Assembly (NCBI GenBank): GCA_022818135.1
Contig: JAFMSR010000008.1
Location: 12,433,399-12,497,398 of the forward strand
DNA from: Saxidomus purpurata
Lineage: Eukaryota > Mollusca > Bivalvia > Venerida > Veneridae
Length of the DNA: 64,000 bases
Reading direction: 5' to 3'
Below are positions 1 to 11,640 of the stretch, piece by piece. Within the stretch, counting starts at the first letter, position 1. Every line of letters starts with the position of its first letter. The position numbers and the translations under genes are program-made. The notes beneath the pieces are model-generated. The model worked only from the letters and a program-made list of their open reading frames with translations. It searched no databases and was not told the DNA's origin.

Positions 1-442
1 CTTTTTGACTTCCTTCTAGAACATTTTTGGCATAGAATTTACTGAATGAAAATTGTGATTTGATTTAACGATCATAAACAGGTATCTTCTTTTACCAGAC
101 TCTGAAGTATTAGAAGAAAAAAAGAAGATAATTGTATGCTGAATTGTAAAAGTGAAACTGAAAACAGTTAGAATTTATAGAAATATTCAACAGACTGCTG
201 ACTAAATATAGCCGACAGTAATCATTCTGGATTTTGAGCTTTACATTCAGCTTTTCAAACAGTAAAAGAGTACAATCTCACAAACTTATCTGGAGTTATA
301 CTGACATTTATATTGAACTGAAATGTTACATTATATTTACACCAAGATAAAATATTAAGCATGTATATGGTAATCCAAGCATACATGTTTAAACGTGTCT
401 TCAAAATTTCTCTTTCTCTAAACATTCGTCATATATAAAGAT
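1..442. other. AT-rich intergenic DNA, nothing recognised
   Basis: No long open frame, RNA gene or clear repeat boundary is visible on either strand. It is ordinary AT-rich sequence leading up to the fold-back element that starts at 443. Confidence 0.5.
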
Positions 443-713
443 CTGGCCCCGTGCTTATAAAGGTTTCTTGAGCACAATCTCATGCTCAGCACGAAATCAT
501 GCTCTAGTAATATGAACTAAAGTCAAGTTCTTTCTTTTTACAAAGTTGGTTTCCATAACAATAATCAGAAGATCTGTTCTTGAGCTTATGTATCTTTATA
601 TTAAATCTGACTTTGCAAATAAATATAACTTGACTTTACTTCATATTACTTGAGCATGATTTTGTGCTGAGTATGAGTTTGTGCTCAAGAAATGTTTATA
701 AGCACGGGGCCAG
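443..713. mobile_element. Fold-back MITE with about 100-bp terminal inverted repeats
   Basis: The left end reads CTGGCCCCGTGCTTATAAA and the right end is its reverse complement. The two arms (about 443-545 and 610-713) stay complementary for roughly 100 bp with scattered mismatches, through TTTCTTGAGCACAA and GTAATATGAA to AAAGTCAAGTT. The middle is only about 60 bp, so the whole unit can form one long hairpin. There is no coding capacity. I could not see a clean target duplication next to the arms, so the superfamily is not assigned. Confidence 0.8.
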
Positions 714-1732
714 GGCTTCAAATTACAATGTATTTTTTATCGAAAATCTTCAACCATTACCAAACTAAATTTCTAAAATGGACTCATCATTTTTCAATTA
801 AGACAGCACTATGAGCATTTGTTTCACAGAATGCCAATGATACAATATTAAACAAGTAGCAAACACGTCTGCAAGAGCACACTGTAAAACATGCACTGTA
901 ATGGTCCCAAGGCAGAATCATTTCATATTTATATTACATTCCAAGTATAGGTTAGTGTTGATTTTGATGCAATTATGAAAATAAATTGGTCTGTTGTGGT
1001 GCATGTAGTATTCCTCCATTTACTGACTCAGTATATAAATATTTACCTTAATTAAAGTGCAGAATACAGTGTTGTGACTGGACAAAAAATTTCAAACACT
1101 AAAAGCTTTAAATATGCCTAAATTTTCCATATGATCTGACAATGTCACATAGACTGCTGAGTCTGCAGAAATTAAATAATTTAGACTTTATTCAAATCAA
1201 GATCACTAGAAGCTTTGATTATAACACACAAACAAAATGACTTGATTTATTATTTATTTACTTTAATCTCAATCATCATAAAATTCTGAGTCTATGAAAT
1301 ATTGTTTAGATGCCATCTAATTGCTGGATGAACCAAAAGATATTTGATATAAATATACAATTACATACAACTGAAATATCATTGTTTTTATTGTTTTAAT
1401 TCAGTATGCTTGAACAGTATACATGAACAAAACTATAAATTATAATTTTATTCAACAATGTGTCAGCAGATGATATCAATCAATACCTAGGGAAGAATTG
1501 GCCATAAACGTGAATACTTAAGAAATAGATACAACATAACTTTGAAGAATATCTGAGCCCAACAGTGAGAAATCCAACGTTTTGACACTTACACATGTAG
1601 TGAGTCAGTCATTGTAAAGAAAAGATAAAGAAGTGTTCTTATTGTAGAAAAAAAATATCATTATAAGTTCTATGTTGTTACTAGGGTTGTCAAGCAAGCA
1701 GTATAGATTCACATTAGTTTGAATTTAATGTT
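714..1732. other. AT-rich intergenic DNA, nothing recognised
   Basis: No supported gene or repeat structure. Open frames are short and show no protein family signature. Confidence 0.5.
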
Positions 1733-2110
1733 GAATTCCAGCCAGTGGTTGCTGCGAAACAGCACAGACAATATTTATATTATACAGAAAAAATCCAAGA
1801 GACATCACTCCATGGCAAATCATCGAGCATGCCCTGCGTCAAGTGCATCTCCTTTTGATAGTGAAGCTTTCTGTCGAACGTCAGCGGTTGCTGAGAAATA
1901 GTGCGGACAAAAATATTATACAGAAATAATCAAATGGCATTGAAAAGCATTGAGGCAGAACACATGCCCTGCACATGCGCATCTTCCCTTGATAGTTAAG
2001 CTTCCCTTATAGTTTGTTGAATTCTAGCCAGTGGTTGCTGAGAAATAACATGAACAAGAATAGGGGACAGACAGGCGCGCATACAGAGTGACACAAACCA
2101 TCACATGTAC
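1733..2110. repeat. Degenerate tandem repeat, about 145-bp unit, three copies
   Basis: The motif GCCAGTGGTTGCTG or a close variant recurs near 1741, 1880 and 2030. Each is followed by GAAAyAGyrCrGACAA and preceded by a segment containing GCATGCCCTGC or ACATGCCCTGC and TTGATAGT. The copies have diverged. The internal structure (a diverged unit of about 145 bp) resembles the pearl-like elements elsewhere in the window, but I cannot place either terminus. Confidence 0.6.
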
Positions 2111-2594
2111 CTACTCTAGTAATTGAATCTGGTGGTCAATTAACCTAAACCTTCCTCCTCAAGTAAATGTGTCTAAGCTGTCTTACATTTATCATTAGTC
2201 TTGAATAGCAGCTTAGTGTGCATTTAAACTGTTCTATAGAAGGTATGGACAGGTTTTGCTATTGGACTGTGATTTTGGTCATATCTGATATCATAAAGTC
2301 CTGAATAACCGTTTAATCACTATTACCAACATATAGATCTAATATTTGTAAGTGGTTCTGTGATTCTATTTGTACTTTCAACATTATTCAATTAAAGCAA
2401 TCTATATCATATTGTATGAAAACAATTTACTCTGTGTGTATAGACCAGTAGCATTATTCAAAATGTTAACAATTTAATCACAATTAATATTTACAACTTA
2501 CCAAAACCAGCAAACATCCAGGAGTACCAGGAATTAAGCTGAGTGGGCAAAAATGTTTTTTTGATAGATTCAAGGTATTAATCTAGGGTTATTA
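2111..2594. other. Intergenic DNA, nothing recognised
   Basis: AT-rich sequence without coding or repeat signal that I can support. Confidence 0.45.
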
Positions 2595-3552
2595 AACAAG
2601 AGCTGTCAGTAGGTCACGTGCTCGACTTTTTTAGTGCTTGCCAATAAAACAAAACTTTGACAGTTAATAGCACACAAGACTTCAACTAGGAATTTATAAG
2701 TACAAATCAAGAAGAGTTATCTTCTTTTGCTTACAGATAGGTCTTACGATGGTACGTAAGTACTCCAACTTTCAAAGTAATATCTCTATTGGTTAAGTTA
2801 ACAAGTGGAAATTTTAACTGAGTTTCTAAGTCAAAAAGGGCCATAATTCAAATAAAATCCTTGACAGAATTACCTTCTCCTCCCCATGTTTGGGAATCAT
2901 GATGGTAAACAAGTATTCCAACTTTCAAATTAATATCTCAAACAGTTCAGTCAAAAAGTGGACTGGTACGAAAAACTTAACCAAGATTCTAAGTTGATAA
3001 AAGGCCTTAATTTTTAAAACAAATCCCTGACAGAGTTACCTTCTCTTGCATACAGATGGGGGTAATGATGTGAAATAGCATTAAAAGTTTCAAAGCAATA
3101 TCTCAAAGGGTTAAGGTAATAAGTGGATTTTACCCATATTCAATGTATTTTCTAAGTCAAAAGGGGCATAATTCTGTCAAAAACCTTGACAGAGTTATGT
3201 CCTCTTGTCTGTTGATGAAGGTCGTGATGGTAAACAAGTACGGTTAGTTTCAAAGCAATACCTTCAGTGGTTTTGAAATAAAGTGAGGTGGTACGAAAAA
3301 CTTAACCAAGCTCAATACACTTTCTAAGTCAAAAAGGGCCATAATTCTGTCAAAAACCTTGACAGAGTTATGTACTCTTGTCTGTAGATGGAGGTTATGA
3401 TGGTAAACAAGTATGGTAAGTTTCAAAGCCATACCTCTAATACTTTTGAAATAAAGTGGGGTGGTACGAAAAACTTAACCAAGGTGTGACGCCAACGCCG
3501 ACGCCGGGGCGAGTAGGATAGCTCCCCTTTTCATAGAAAAGTCGAGCTAAAA
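2595..3552 (-). mobile_element. Pearl-like (HINE) element, CTCGACTTTT family, minus strand
   Basis: Read on the minus strand, it begins TTTTTAGCTCGACTTTTC near 3552. It then has a GTCGGCGTTGGCGTC stretch, several diverged units of about 135-150 bp (each with AAAAAGGGCCATAATT, TTGACAGAGTTA, GATGGTAAACAAGTA and GGTACGAAAAACTTAACC), and ends with ACTGACAGCTCTTGTT near 2595. The motif GTCGAG/CTCGAC recurs near both ends in inverted form. The 3' terminal GACAGCTCTTGTT is the same ending used by several families on the + strand further right. Assignment to pearl/Helentron-type elements rests on architecture, not on a database match. Confidence 0.7.
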
Positions 3553-4975
3553 ATGTAATAATACAAATTGTGACATAGCTGTCCATCCTGCTGTATTGGT
3601 TCTATTTTATTAGTTTAGAGCTTCTAAAAGAACTTACAGATATGTATGCGTACTTTGTTAATCTAATACAAAATATCACATGCACCTACACTTTCAGCAA
3701 AGGCTTTAAAGCAATACAGCTACTTTAAAGGGAAATGATTTTACAAAATAATACACATTAGCAATTATGTCCAGATCTTTGTCAATTGTATTATATGTTT
3801 TGTAATGAAAGGTATTGTCAGTCTAACATAACACAAACATAGCAGTATTAGTGTGTTCATAGAAACAACAATAGATCATTCCAGCTAGCAGGAATATTAC
3901 TTTCAGGTCCAATAGTCAATGATTCTGATATTAGAATTATTTTTGCAGGTGAAAGAATCATTAAGTATTCATGAACCTGTAATAATATTAGGTTACCTTA
4001 AAACAAGGTTACCATCACATGCTCACAAGAAGGGCAAAATTCAAATGTGCTTGATCATGTTTCATGGATTATTCTATTCTGCAATGCTTATTTTTATATA
4101 ATACATATGTTACTATATATAGTAACACATTTGTACAGTATTATGATGATTATCTTTACAGTCAGGGCATTATAAAATAATTGGCCCGCGCGTGAGGGCC
4201 AATTATGCGATAATCGGCCCTCAGAAAACGGACACGCCACTTCAACGGCTACAAATGACGTCACCTCTTGAATAAAATGGCCACTAGCGAGAAATCAATT
4301 GAATCGCGATCAAAAGAGATCATTTAAAATAACGTGCTAGAAAATAGATATTCAATTATGAGTGTTACAAGATACAAACGAGTTTATCGAAAGTAAAGAA
4401 TATCATCAACACTAGGAAAAAGATGACGAGTTACGATAAAAACTTCAAGGAATGGCGGTGAAGTAAGGAAAACACAAACTTTAAATCATAATCACTTTTA
4501 AATGAACATGATCTGTGAATTACACTCAAGGTTTTCTAGTACAATGTATCTAGTAGTTTTGCACATTGTATGCTAGAATACTGATTAAAAACGAAACATA
4601 TGTATTATAGAAATTTTCACTCCGAACAGTCGCAATGTGACTCTATATTGAATGGAGTCATTTACGATTTTGTCCGTTACTCGAAGTCAGGTTATTTCCA
4701 CTGGAGCCACACTTCGCATTTTTTGCATAATCCTCAAGACCTGTACTGTAAGGGCTTATAATAATGAGATTCACATTTAATCCCCCAATATCTTTTTTTT
4801 CCCTAAATCTAGATCTTAATTTTTGTATTTTCCAACACAAAAGGCTGCTGAAAATATGTAAAATTGATGCAGAAAATGTCATTTTCAATTTTCATTTAAC
4901 AATGGAATGAGTTAAAACAATTATGGACATCGCTCCTTGCTAGATACCATTCACAAACCCACTGGCCACATAATA
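3553..4975. other. Intergenic DNA, nothing recognised
   Basis: AT-rich sequence. A small GC-rich patch at about 4183-4240 contains two short inverted stretches around GGGCCAATTATGCGATAATCGGCCC-type sequence. No gene is supported; the open frames here are short and have no family signature. Confidence 0.45.
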
Positions 4976-5573
4976 AACAAGAGCACCGCCTGCGGATGCC
5001 TGACACTCATCTGATTTCATCCTTCTAAGTTTATTTATCACCATTTTTTAAGTAACAGTGGCCTTGACTTGGCCCCAGAACACAATCCCACAAAAGGTTT
5101 TCATAATTATAACTAAACACTAAGTTTGGTCACAATAATTCAACTGCAACTGAAGATGTTTTTTCCCCCATTTTTCGTTTTTTTTAGAAAAAAACCTGGA
5201 CTTTAACCCCATGAGCCCAAAACATAATCCCAATTAATTAAAAAGTCTTTATTCATATGTATTACACATTTAATAATTTAAAGTTACATTATGTCAATTG
5301 TAACTAAAGATATTGAACATATTACTGTTTTTTCTATTTTTAGTTAGTGACCTTGACAATGACCCCAGGAGCCCCAAAACCCAGCCCTATCTTCTTAAAT
5401 ACTTACTACAAACAAAAGTTGGTTACATTATGTCAACTGTTACTAATGATATTGAATATAATAATACAGTTTTCCTATTTTTAGCAACAGTGACCTTGAT
5501 CCCAGGAGCCCTAAAATACAATCCTATTAAAGATATTCGTAAATATTTCTTATTAACTAAGTTTGGTAGCATT
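4976..5573 (-). mobile_element. Pearl-like element, GCTCGTCTGA family, minus strand, cut by assembly gap
   Basis: On the minus strand the 3' end lies at 4976 and reads GGCGGTGCTCTTGTT after a GCATCCGCAGGCGG hairpin. Upstream of it (higher coordinates) are diverged units of about 120-140 bp with ACTGTTACTAAAAATAGG-like and TGGGATTGTGTT-like segments. The full-length relative is at 44134-45338 on the + strand, which has the same 3' hairpin and the same internal motifs. The array runs straight into the run of N at 5574, so the 5' half is missing from the assembly. Confidence 0.72.
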
Positions 5574-6073
5574 NNNNNNNNNNNNNNNNNNNNNNNNNNN
5601 NNNNNNNNNNNNNNNNNNNNNNNNNNNNNNNNNNNNNNNNNNNNNNNNNNNNNNNNNNNNNNNNNNNNNNNNNNNNNNNNNNNNNNNNNNNNNNNNNNNN
5701 NNNNNNNNNNNNNNNNNNNNNNNNNNNNNNNNNNNNNNNNNNNNNNNNNNNNNNNNNNNNNNNNNNNNNNNNNNNNNNNNNNNNNNNNNNNNNNNNNNNN
5801 NNNNNNNNNNNNNNNNNNNNNNNNNNNNNNNNNNNNNNNNNNNNNNNNNNNNNNNNNNNNNNNNNNNNNNNNNNNNNNNNNNNNNNNNNNNNNNNNNNNN
5901 NNNNNNNNNNNNNNNNNNNNNNNNNNNNNNNNNNNNNNNNNNNNNNNNNNNNNNNNNNNNNNNNNNNNNNNNNNNNNNNNNNNNNNNNNNNNNNNNNNNN
6001 NNNNNNNNNNNNNNNNNNNNNNNNNNNNNNNNNNNNNNNNNNNNNNNNNNNNNNNNNNNNNNNNNNNNNNNNN
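5574..6073. other. Assembly gap (500 N)
   Basis: Exactly 500 unresolved bases. The round length suggests a placeholder of default size rather than a measured distance. It falls inside a tandem-repeat element, a typical place for assembly to fail. Any open frame that spans it is an artefact. Confidence 0.98.
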
Positions 6074-6296
6074 TATAGAACCAAAAGTAAACGGGGGAAA
6101 ATAGTAGCGCAGTAACAAACATTACAGTAGGGTGCATAAAATATACATCAGTAGTGAAATTTATGATTATACTAATCCACCAGGGATACCTGACAGTGAC
6201 GTGATATTGTGTTTACACTTTCCAATTGTGTTTATGTTTCCAGTATTTACCTTTATATTGTATTAGATTATGATCCTGTTTCCTTACATATAGCCT

Positions 6297-6394
6297 GCAT
6301 GAAAACGTAGCCCAGAGGATAAAGGCTCTGTGGTAGTAACCGAAAGGTACCGAGTTCGAAACCTGTCACCTTTTTCATGCACGGTATTTTTTTT
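6297..6394 (+). ncRNA. tRNA-like Pol III unit (pseudo-tRNA or SINE head)
   Basis: The A-box TAGCCCAGAGG (6308-6318) fits TRGYNNARNNG. It is followed by AGCC/GGCT, which can form a D-stem, and then by the B-box GTTCGAAACC (6354-6363). The segment is bracketed by a perfect 9-bp inverted pair, GCATGAAAA (6297-6305) and TTTTCATGC (6372-6380), spaced like an acceptor stem. A run of eight T (6387-6394) could terminate Pol III. The anticodon and T stems pair poorly, so I do not call a functional tRNA. A tRNA-derived remnant or tRNA-shaped hairpin is more likely. Confidence 0.5.
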
Positions 6395-6636
6395 CCAATT
6401 AAATCCTTATCTTGATTTTCTCGTGCTTCACGAAGAAGGCATACAGAATAAATTGTGTAGAAAACGCTTGTCATTTCACTTCACATAAAATAACTAAAAT
6501 GCTATATTATATAATAAAATGAATGATTGATAAAAAAAATAGAACAGAAAAAAAACCCATATTAAAACAATTTTTCCCCAAAAAGAAAGCAAATGTTAAC
6601 AGGCCTTCAGTCCAACTATATAAATGTTGCCCCCCA

Positions 6637-6732
6637 AAAAAAAAAAAAAACATAAATATATCTCGTCGACCACAGGTTTCGAACTAGCATCGCCTGCGTG
6701 CCAAACAGACAGCACATCCACTGGGCCATACC
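6637..6732 (-). ncRNA. tRNA-like Pol III remnant, minus strand
   Basis: Read on the minus strand there is an A-box TGGCCCAGTGG (6728-6718), then about 34 bp that includes CTGTCTGTTTGGCACGCAGG, and a B-box AGTTCGAAACC (about 6684-6674). A long T run in the minus sense (the A run at 6640-6651 on +) follows. Spacing fits a tRNA, but the acceptor arms do not pair well. Probably a decayed tRNA or SINE head. Confidence 0.42.
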
Positions 6733-6735
6733 TTA

Positions 6736-8340
6736 CTTTGAACATCTCAATTGATAGGGACACATTTCTATCTGTCATAAGTAAACATTCGTTTTGGGAT
6801 ATACCATGCATATTTATAGTTTGTTGACAAAATAACGTCACTGTCAAAAATTGTTGGTGGATTAGTACTAGTACAGACGGCACTTTTCCGTCCATTCCTA
6901 TTTTAAAAGTATAACTGAGTACACAGGGGAAGTTCCTATAGTGGATCCTCGCATTTCAATAGGATTTATTTCTTGATAAATCCCTGGGTGTATTTATGCT
7001 ATTGAGTCATATTAAATGAACATTAAAGTGGTATCTGCAATAAATATCAGAAAACTGTGATTCAGCTTGGTAGTGATCAAAACGATCGTATTTCATTCAC
7101 AACGCTTCCATTCGTAAAATTTGAATGGTGCAAACCGATGAAAAATGGTATTAAAGAGAACACTAAATATTTTGTGTAGCCTACTTAAGTTCAAAGTATT
7201 ATAGGCTCCAATATTAAGCCTGGGTTTAAAATTTAGCTTTTCAAAGGATTTCTTAAAGTAAATTAAAATGTAAGGTTAATAGACTACTTACAAGGGTTGC
7301 TATCTCCCCTTACCAACACAAAATGTGATGAAATAAAACTGTGGGGCGCGGACTGCCGATGGTGGTGCGGTTGTGAAAAATCAACAAAAATATGACTTTG
7401 AATTCTGTAAATTTTCTTCTAGTTTTTTAAGTGAAATATTTTCAAAAATCCGCTGAATTTTAAGGTTAAGTTATAATATGTGTACGCTTTCTTTAGTGAT
7501 TTCTAATAGGATATTGTTGTTGTAGGAGTTAAACTACATGTATTTGGTATGTTTAACGGATGTTGTCCATCGATGCTAAAATCTTGCATGAAGTCTCGCA
7601 GTCTACGACAAAAATGTTGGACTTGTATAGAAAAATACGAGAGTTGCAATTCCATGTGTATAAAGGTCAGTCGCTTCACTATATGTTTATACTAGAATTT
7701 CAAAAGCGTTTGAAACGCTTTATTTATTTCAAATCTACAGAATAATTGACTGGAATGTATACTGGAACCTTTCTATATGACTATATGCTCTAAAATATGT
7801 TATTGTATACAGTTTGAAGAACATTATTTTTCTTACAAAAATCTGAGAGCGAGCAGCTTAAAGTTCTGAGTAATCACTAGACCACGGATGCGGATCTGGT
7901 CGGACATAATTATGAAAATAATGACCTGTATTATATGTTTTATGATGTTAGCATATGTCCCTTACGGAAACATAATGTACCACCACTTTAATTTTATGTC
8001 TATGAAAAGTTCGTGAAATAACAGACGAGTAGATGGTGTCACGTATTCCTGAAGGATGTCTCTCAAACAAAGCTGGTTATATACAATTTAAAAGTACTGT
8101 ATTTTACTTCATCAAAAAGTCTCTAGCAAAACTATGTTTTTGAAAAAAATATAAAACAACAGCAACATGATGTGTTATCAATGAACTGCAGGTCTGTGAT
8201 TTAAATAAACGGATAGATATCAAAATCAAGTACTGTTAACGCAGTATCACTCATTGTCTTTATGAAAAATCCCCCTGTGCCGAATTTTGCAGAGGACACC
8301 TTGTTGTCAGCACTTTCAGTGCTTTGATTAATAGAGGTTT
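6736..8340. other. Intergenic DNA, nothing recognised
   Basis: AT-rich sequence with short open frames only. A frame at 7560-7745 has no recognisable domain, and I see no flanking splice or promoter support for it. Confidence 0.45.
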
Positions 8341-8790
8341 TAAAGGATTTTGGTACGCGAGACGTTGATGATCTTTGAAAACACATATAAAAGTTCATCT
8401 ACGCTCACCTTTAGAAGCCATGTTGGTAAAGGATCTATTTCACACGATTTATTTGGGGATCGTTGAATGATCTTCTTCACCTCCTTTTTTAAGCTGCCGT
8501 AAATTCTACAAGCTGACATACGGTTGATCTACCACTTGTGTAACTGGCCGCGATTCAGACTGATCGGTGTGTGTGGTTATTTCACTACGTATACTTTCAA
8601 TGTTATTGATAAAATAGTCACTAAAGTCTTGAGCTAGTTCCTTAGGCTGTTTGTTGGAAGGTAAGACGGTTTCAAACGAACCTCCCTATAAGGGTTTGCA
8701 TGGTTATCTTAAACAAACTCTTGTGATCCCGCTCACACGGTTCTACTTTTTCCGAGTAATAACAAATGCTAGCCCGTCTTAGTAACTTAT
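8341..8790 (-). pseudogene. LINE (non-LTR retrotransposon) ORF2 fragment, minus strand
   Basis: On the minus strand, translation gives the linker between the endonuclease and the reverse transcriptase of a non-LTR element. A frame at about 8790-8665 reads NKLLRRASICYYSEKVEPC. A shifted frame from about 8672 contains KELAQDFSDYFINNIESIRS, and then KSCEIDPLPTWLLK at about 8438-8397, the typical entry to the RT domain of Jockey/CR1-like elements. There is at least one frameshift and a stop soon after. No endonuclease or RT catalytic core is present, so it is a dead fragment. Family assignment is by motif recognition only. Confidence 0.75.
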
Positions 8791-9920
8791 TCACATGAGG
8801 ACAGTAAAATAAGGACAAAATAATGGTGAATTAAAATAACTACATAAGTTGGTTGAATTATTGATAATTACTGTTCAAAACGGGACACCTAAGCACTGTG
8901 ACAGAAGAATTTTGAAGTTTTGGCTTTTATTAAAGGTCGTGTTTTAATATTTAATAAAAACACTTCATTGACATTAACTCATTAGACTTTTAATAATCAG
9001 TTTTCTTATACTTTATTTTTAAATTACCATCCAAGGACAAAAAACCTGTGAATTTTGAAATTGGCCCATATACATTATACTTCCGTGGTGAACTGTAAGT
9101 AGCATAATCCTGAAATTTTAGAGTAGGCCTTACAATCTTTCCTAGAATATTATACAATATCTTACCAGAGAACATTTGTGAAGTTCATTCTGCATCTTGA
9201 TAAATGACTTCAAAGCAGTTATACAAATGAATTACAGACCACAAGATGTTATCCGCAATCAGAGGAATTAGCCATGGTTTATAGCTGTTAGGTGTCAATC
9301 ATGCTTCTCTGGCCATTTCGCCTTTTACTAGTGTCGTGAACTTGACATATTGTGTTTTGTATATATGATGATGTAACAATGATTTTGGTGCGTAAAGTAC
9401 CATTTGTAGGTGCGTAATTTTGTTATCTTACTTTTCTGAAAGTGTCATGCTTAGAAAGGGAATAGTTTTGAAGCAATTCTGTAGATTGAGATTGCAAGTC
9501 GGAACTCAATATTGCCAAAATTGAAAATCCTTTCTTAATCACTATTTTGGTTCATTATTCAGCAAATTATGGCTGTACCTTATGTATATATTGATATCAT
9601 TTACTCATAAAGAGTCTTAGTGTTTAATTATGTTGATTTATTGAGAGTTTTGTGAAACTGCATTCTAAGTGATGCTGGTCGGATTCTAAAAATAGCCCAA
9701 ATATAAGAATGCTTCAAAGTCACCAAATTATCTACCCTGGCAACATAGAACAATTTGAACAATGGAACATTTAATGCACTCGGCTCTTGAACCCATAGTG
9801 TCAAAGACTTCTGACCTGTCTTATAAATAGTCAGTGGTGTCGGTCATCCTGATTAATGAATCGAAAGCCCACGAACTAAGTCAATTCAGAGGATCATTTG
9901 AAACCGAGCTTGCCCCCGAA
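8791..9920. other. Intergenic DNA, nothing recognised
   Basis: AT-rich sequence. No gene or repeat boundary that I can support. Confidence 0.45.
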
Positions 9921-10050
9921 GGGCAGGTTTATCAAACTAGTCTGATAAAACTGCCCCAGTGTATAAAGCAAAATCATATATGATAGACTGGAAATAGTGC
10001 ATGAAATATATATGTATATAGAAAAAACATAAATTTTATCAGACTAGTAA
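9921..10050. repeat. Palindrome and inverted repeat, ACTAGTCTGATAAAA
   Basis: Positions 9921-9957 form an imperfect palindrome in which GGGCAGGTTTATCA pairs with TGATAAAACTGCCCC. The right half, ACTAGTCTGATAAAA, recurs as a perfect inverted copy TTTTATCAGACTAGT at 10036-10050. Related CAGTCTGATAAAA or CAGTCTAATAA strings occur near 18875-18910. Likely the ends of a small, decayed DNA element just upstream of the retrotransposon fragment. Confidence 0.55.
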
Positions 10051-10080
10051 CTAGTTTAAAGAGAAAGGTATCAGGTTTAA

Positions 10081-11525
10081 TGTTGAAAAATGCATAATAT
10101 GCGTAAACGAGGTACCATTTTTCGGACACATTATCGGCGATAATGGCCTGAAACTGGATTCAAGCAAGATTGACGCTATCAGACAGCTTCCAATCCCTGA
10201 CAGCCGCGCAAAACTAGAAACTTTTTAGGCCTAGTTAATTACATGGCAAAATTCGCGCCAAATCTAGTGGAAATTACTGCCCCTCTTCGTGCCCTTTTGA
10301 AAGAGAAATCCGAATTCCTTTGCGACGAGCCTCAAACTAGGGCATTCGAAAAGGTCAAACAAATAATCACGAACGCTCCTGCTTTAGGTTACTTTGACCC
10401 AAGCAAAGCTCTAGTTCTTGAGTCAGATGCCAGCAAAAACGGAATCGGAAGTTGTATTATGCAAGACGGTCGGCCAATAGCTTACGCATCAAGAAGTCTT
10501 TCAAAATCTGAGATACTTTATGCACAAATAGAAAAGGAGCTTTTAGCAATATTATTTGGATGCAAATGCTTCCATCAAGTCACATATGGAAGGGAAGTAA
10601 TATCACATTGCGATCACAAGCCAATATCTTCAATCATGAAAAAGCCGTTGTCTGCAGCCCCGCCGCGTTTACAAAGAATGTTGTTGCAATGTTGTTGCAA
10701 TTGCAAAAATATAATGTCTATTATGAAGGCAGCCCAACAGAATTAAAGGTCTTGACTTACATGTACATGCTGTAAAGCAGCAATTATTTGTTACGGATAG
10801 ACGCTTGAAAATCGTGCAATCGGCATTTGAAGGCGATGCGCAAATGCTGACATTAAAACAGACTGTCCGTGACGATTGGCCGGAATCAAGGTCAAGCTGC
10901 ATGCCAGAAATAATGGAATTCTGGAATCACCGTGATGAACTTTCAGTAGAGGACAGTCTTATCTTTAGGGGCATGCTATTGTATTCGCGAAATCGCTGAG
11001 AAATGAAATGATAAACCAAGTACACACAGGTCACCTCTAGGTCAGTAAAACTTTAGAACGCGCGAAGGACAATCTGTTCAGGCCAGGCATGACCAAACAA
11101 ATTACAGAACATATGCTTCAATGTTCTGTTTGTCTTACGCATCGTGATTCTAGTACAATAGAGCCAATGCTATCGACATAATTTCCTGATAAGCCATACC
11201 AAAAAATGGCGTTGATTTATTTCACTTTGAAGGAAAAGAATATCTCATAACTGTCGATTATTACAGCCGATATTTCGAAGTCGACCATTTACCAGACACG
11301 CGTTCTGTCGCACTTATTCAAAATATGCAAGTCCATCCGTCACGCAATGGTATTTGTGACTTACTCATGAGCGATAATGGTCCCCAATTTTCCAGTGCAG
11401 AATTTGGCCAAATCTAAGCACACTGGTCAAGGTCCATATTTGGCATTTCTAGAGTACAGAAATACACCATTTGAGTGCGGATACACACCTGCTTAGCTTC
11501 TTTTAAGCAGAAGAACGGAGCTTGT
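10081..11525 (+). pseudogene. Ty3/gypsy retrotransposon pol remnant (RT tail, RNase H, integrase)
   Basis: Pieces of one pol polyprotein appear in order. First comes the end of the reverse transcriptase (PFFGHIIGDNGLKLD, about 10110-10160), then the RT thumb and RNase H (10243-10746) with ESDASKNGIGS, IEKELLAILFG and DHKPISSI. Next is the integrase zinc-binding region (HTGH near 11023, CSVC near 11122), then the integrase core with TVDYYSRYFEVDH and SDNGPQFSSAEF (about 11240-11415), and its C-terminal part with EYRNTPFECGYTP. Frameshifts (for example near 10214 and 10685-10700) and stops separate these pieces. No LTRs, gag or protease were seen. It is a dead, truncated copy. Confidence 0.9.
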
Positions 11526-11640
11526 CATAGTTGAAGAAAAAGTAACATTTTGATTTTCTGAATTTATCCACAAAATATAGCTTCGCTCGAAATTTAAAAA
11601 AAATCTGTCCGTAATTTTTTTTGCCAACATTTGATATGTT
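11526..11640 (+). repeat. Repeat piece, inverted relative to 20528-20620
   Basis: The segment containing GATTTTCTGAATTTATCCAC and TAGCTTCGCTCGAAATTTAA, then TCTGTCCGTAATTTTTT, is found in reverse complement at about 20528-20620 with few differences. At 20.5 kb it is directly continuous with the sequence that here lies 1.27 kb away at 12905, so the two loci differ by an insertion or rearrangement. Confidence 0.75.

Noticed and set aside
4142..4240. GC-rich patch as a possible promoter or CpG island
   Set aside because: Too short, followed by no supported exon, and made of short inverted GGCCC stretches.
5313..6137. Long open frames on both strands at 5313-6137
   Set aside because: They consist almost entirely of the 500-N gap translated as unknown residues.
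10243..10746. Possible intact RNase H gene
   Set aside because: It is a slice of a Ty3/gypsy pol with frameshifts on both sides and stops downstream in the integrase region.
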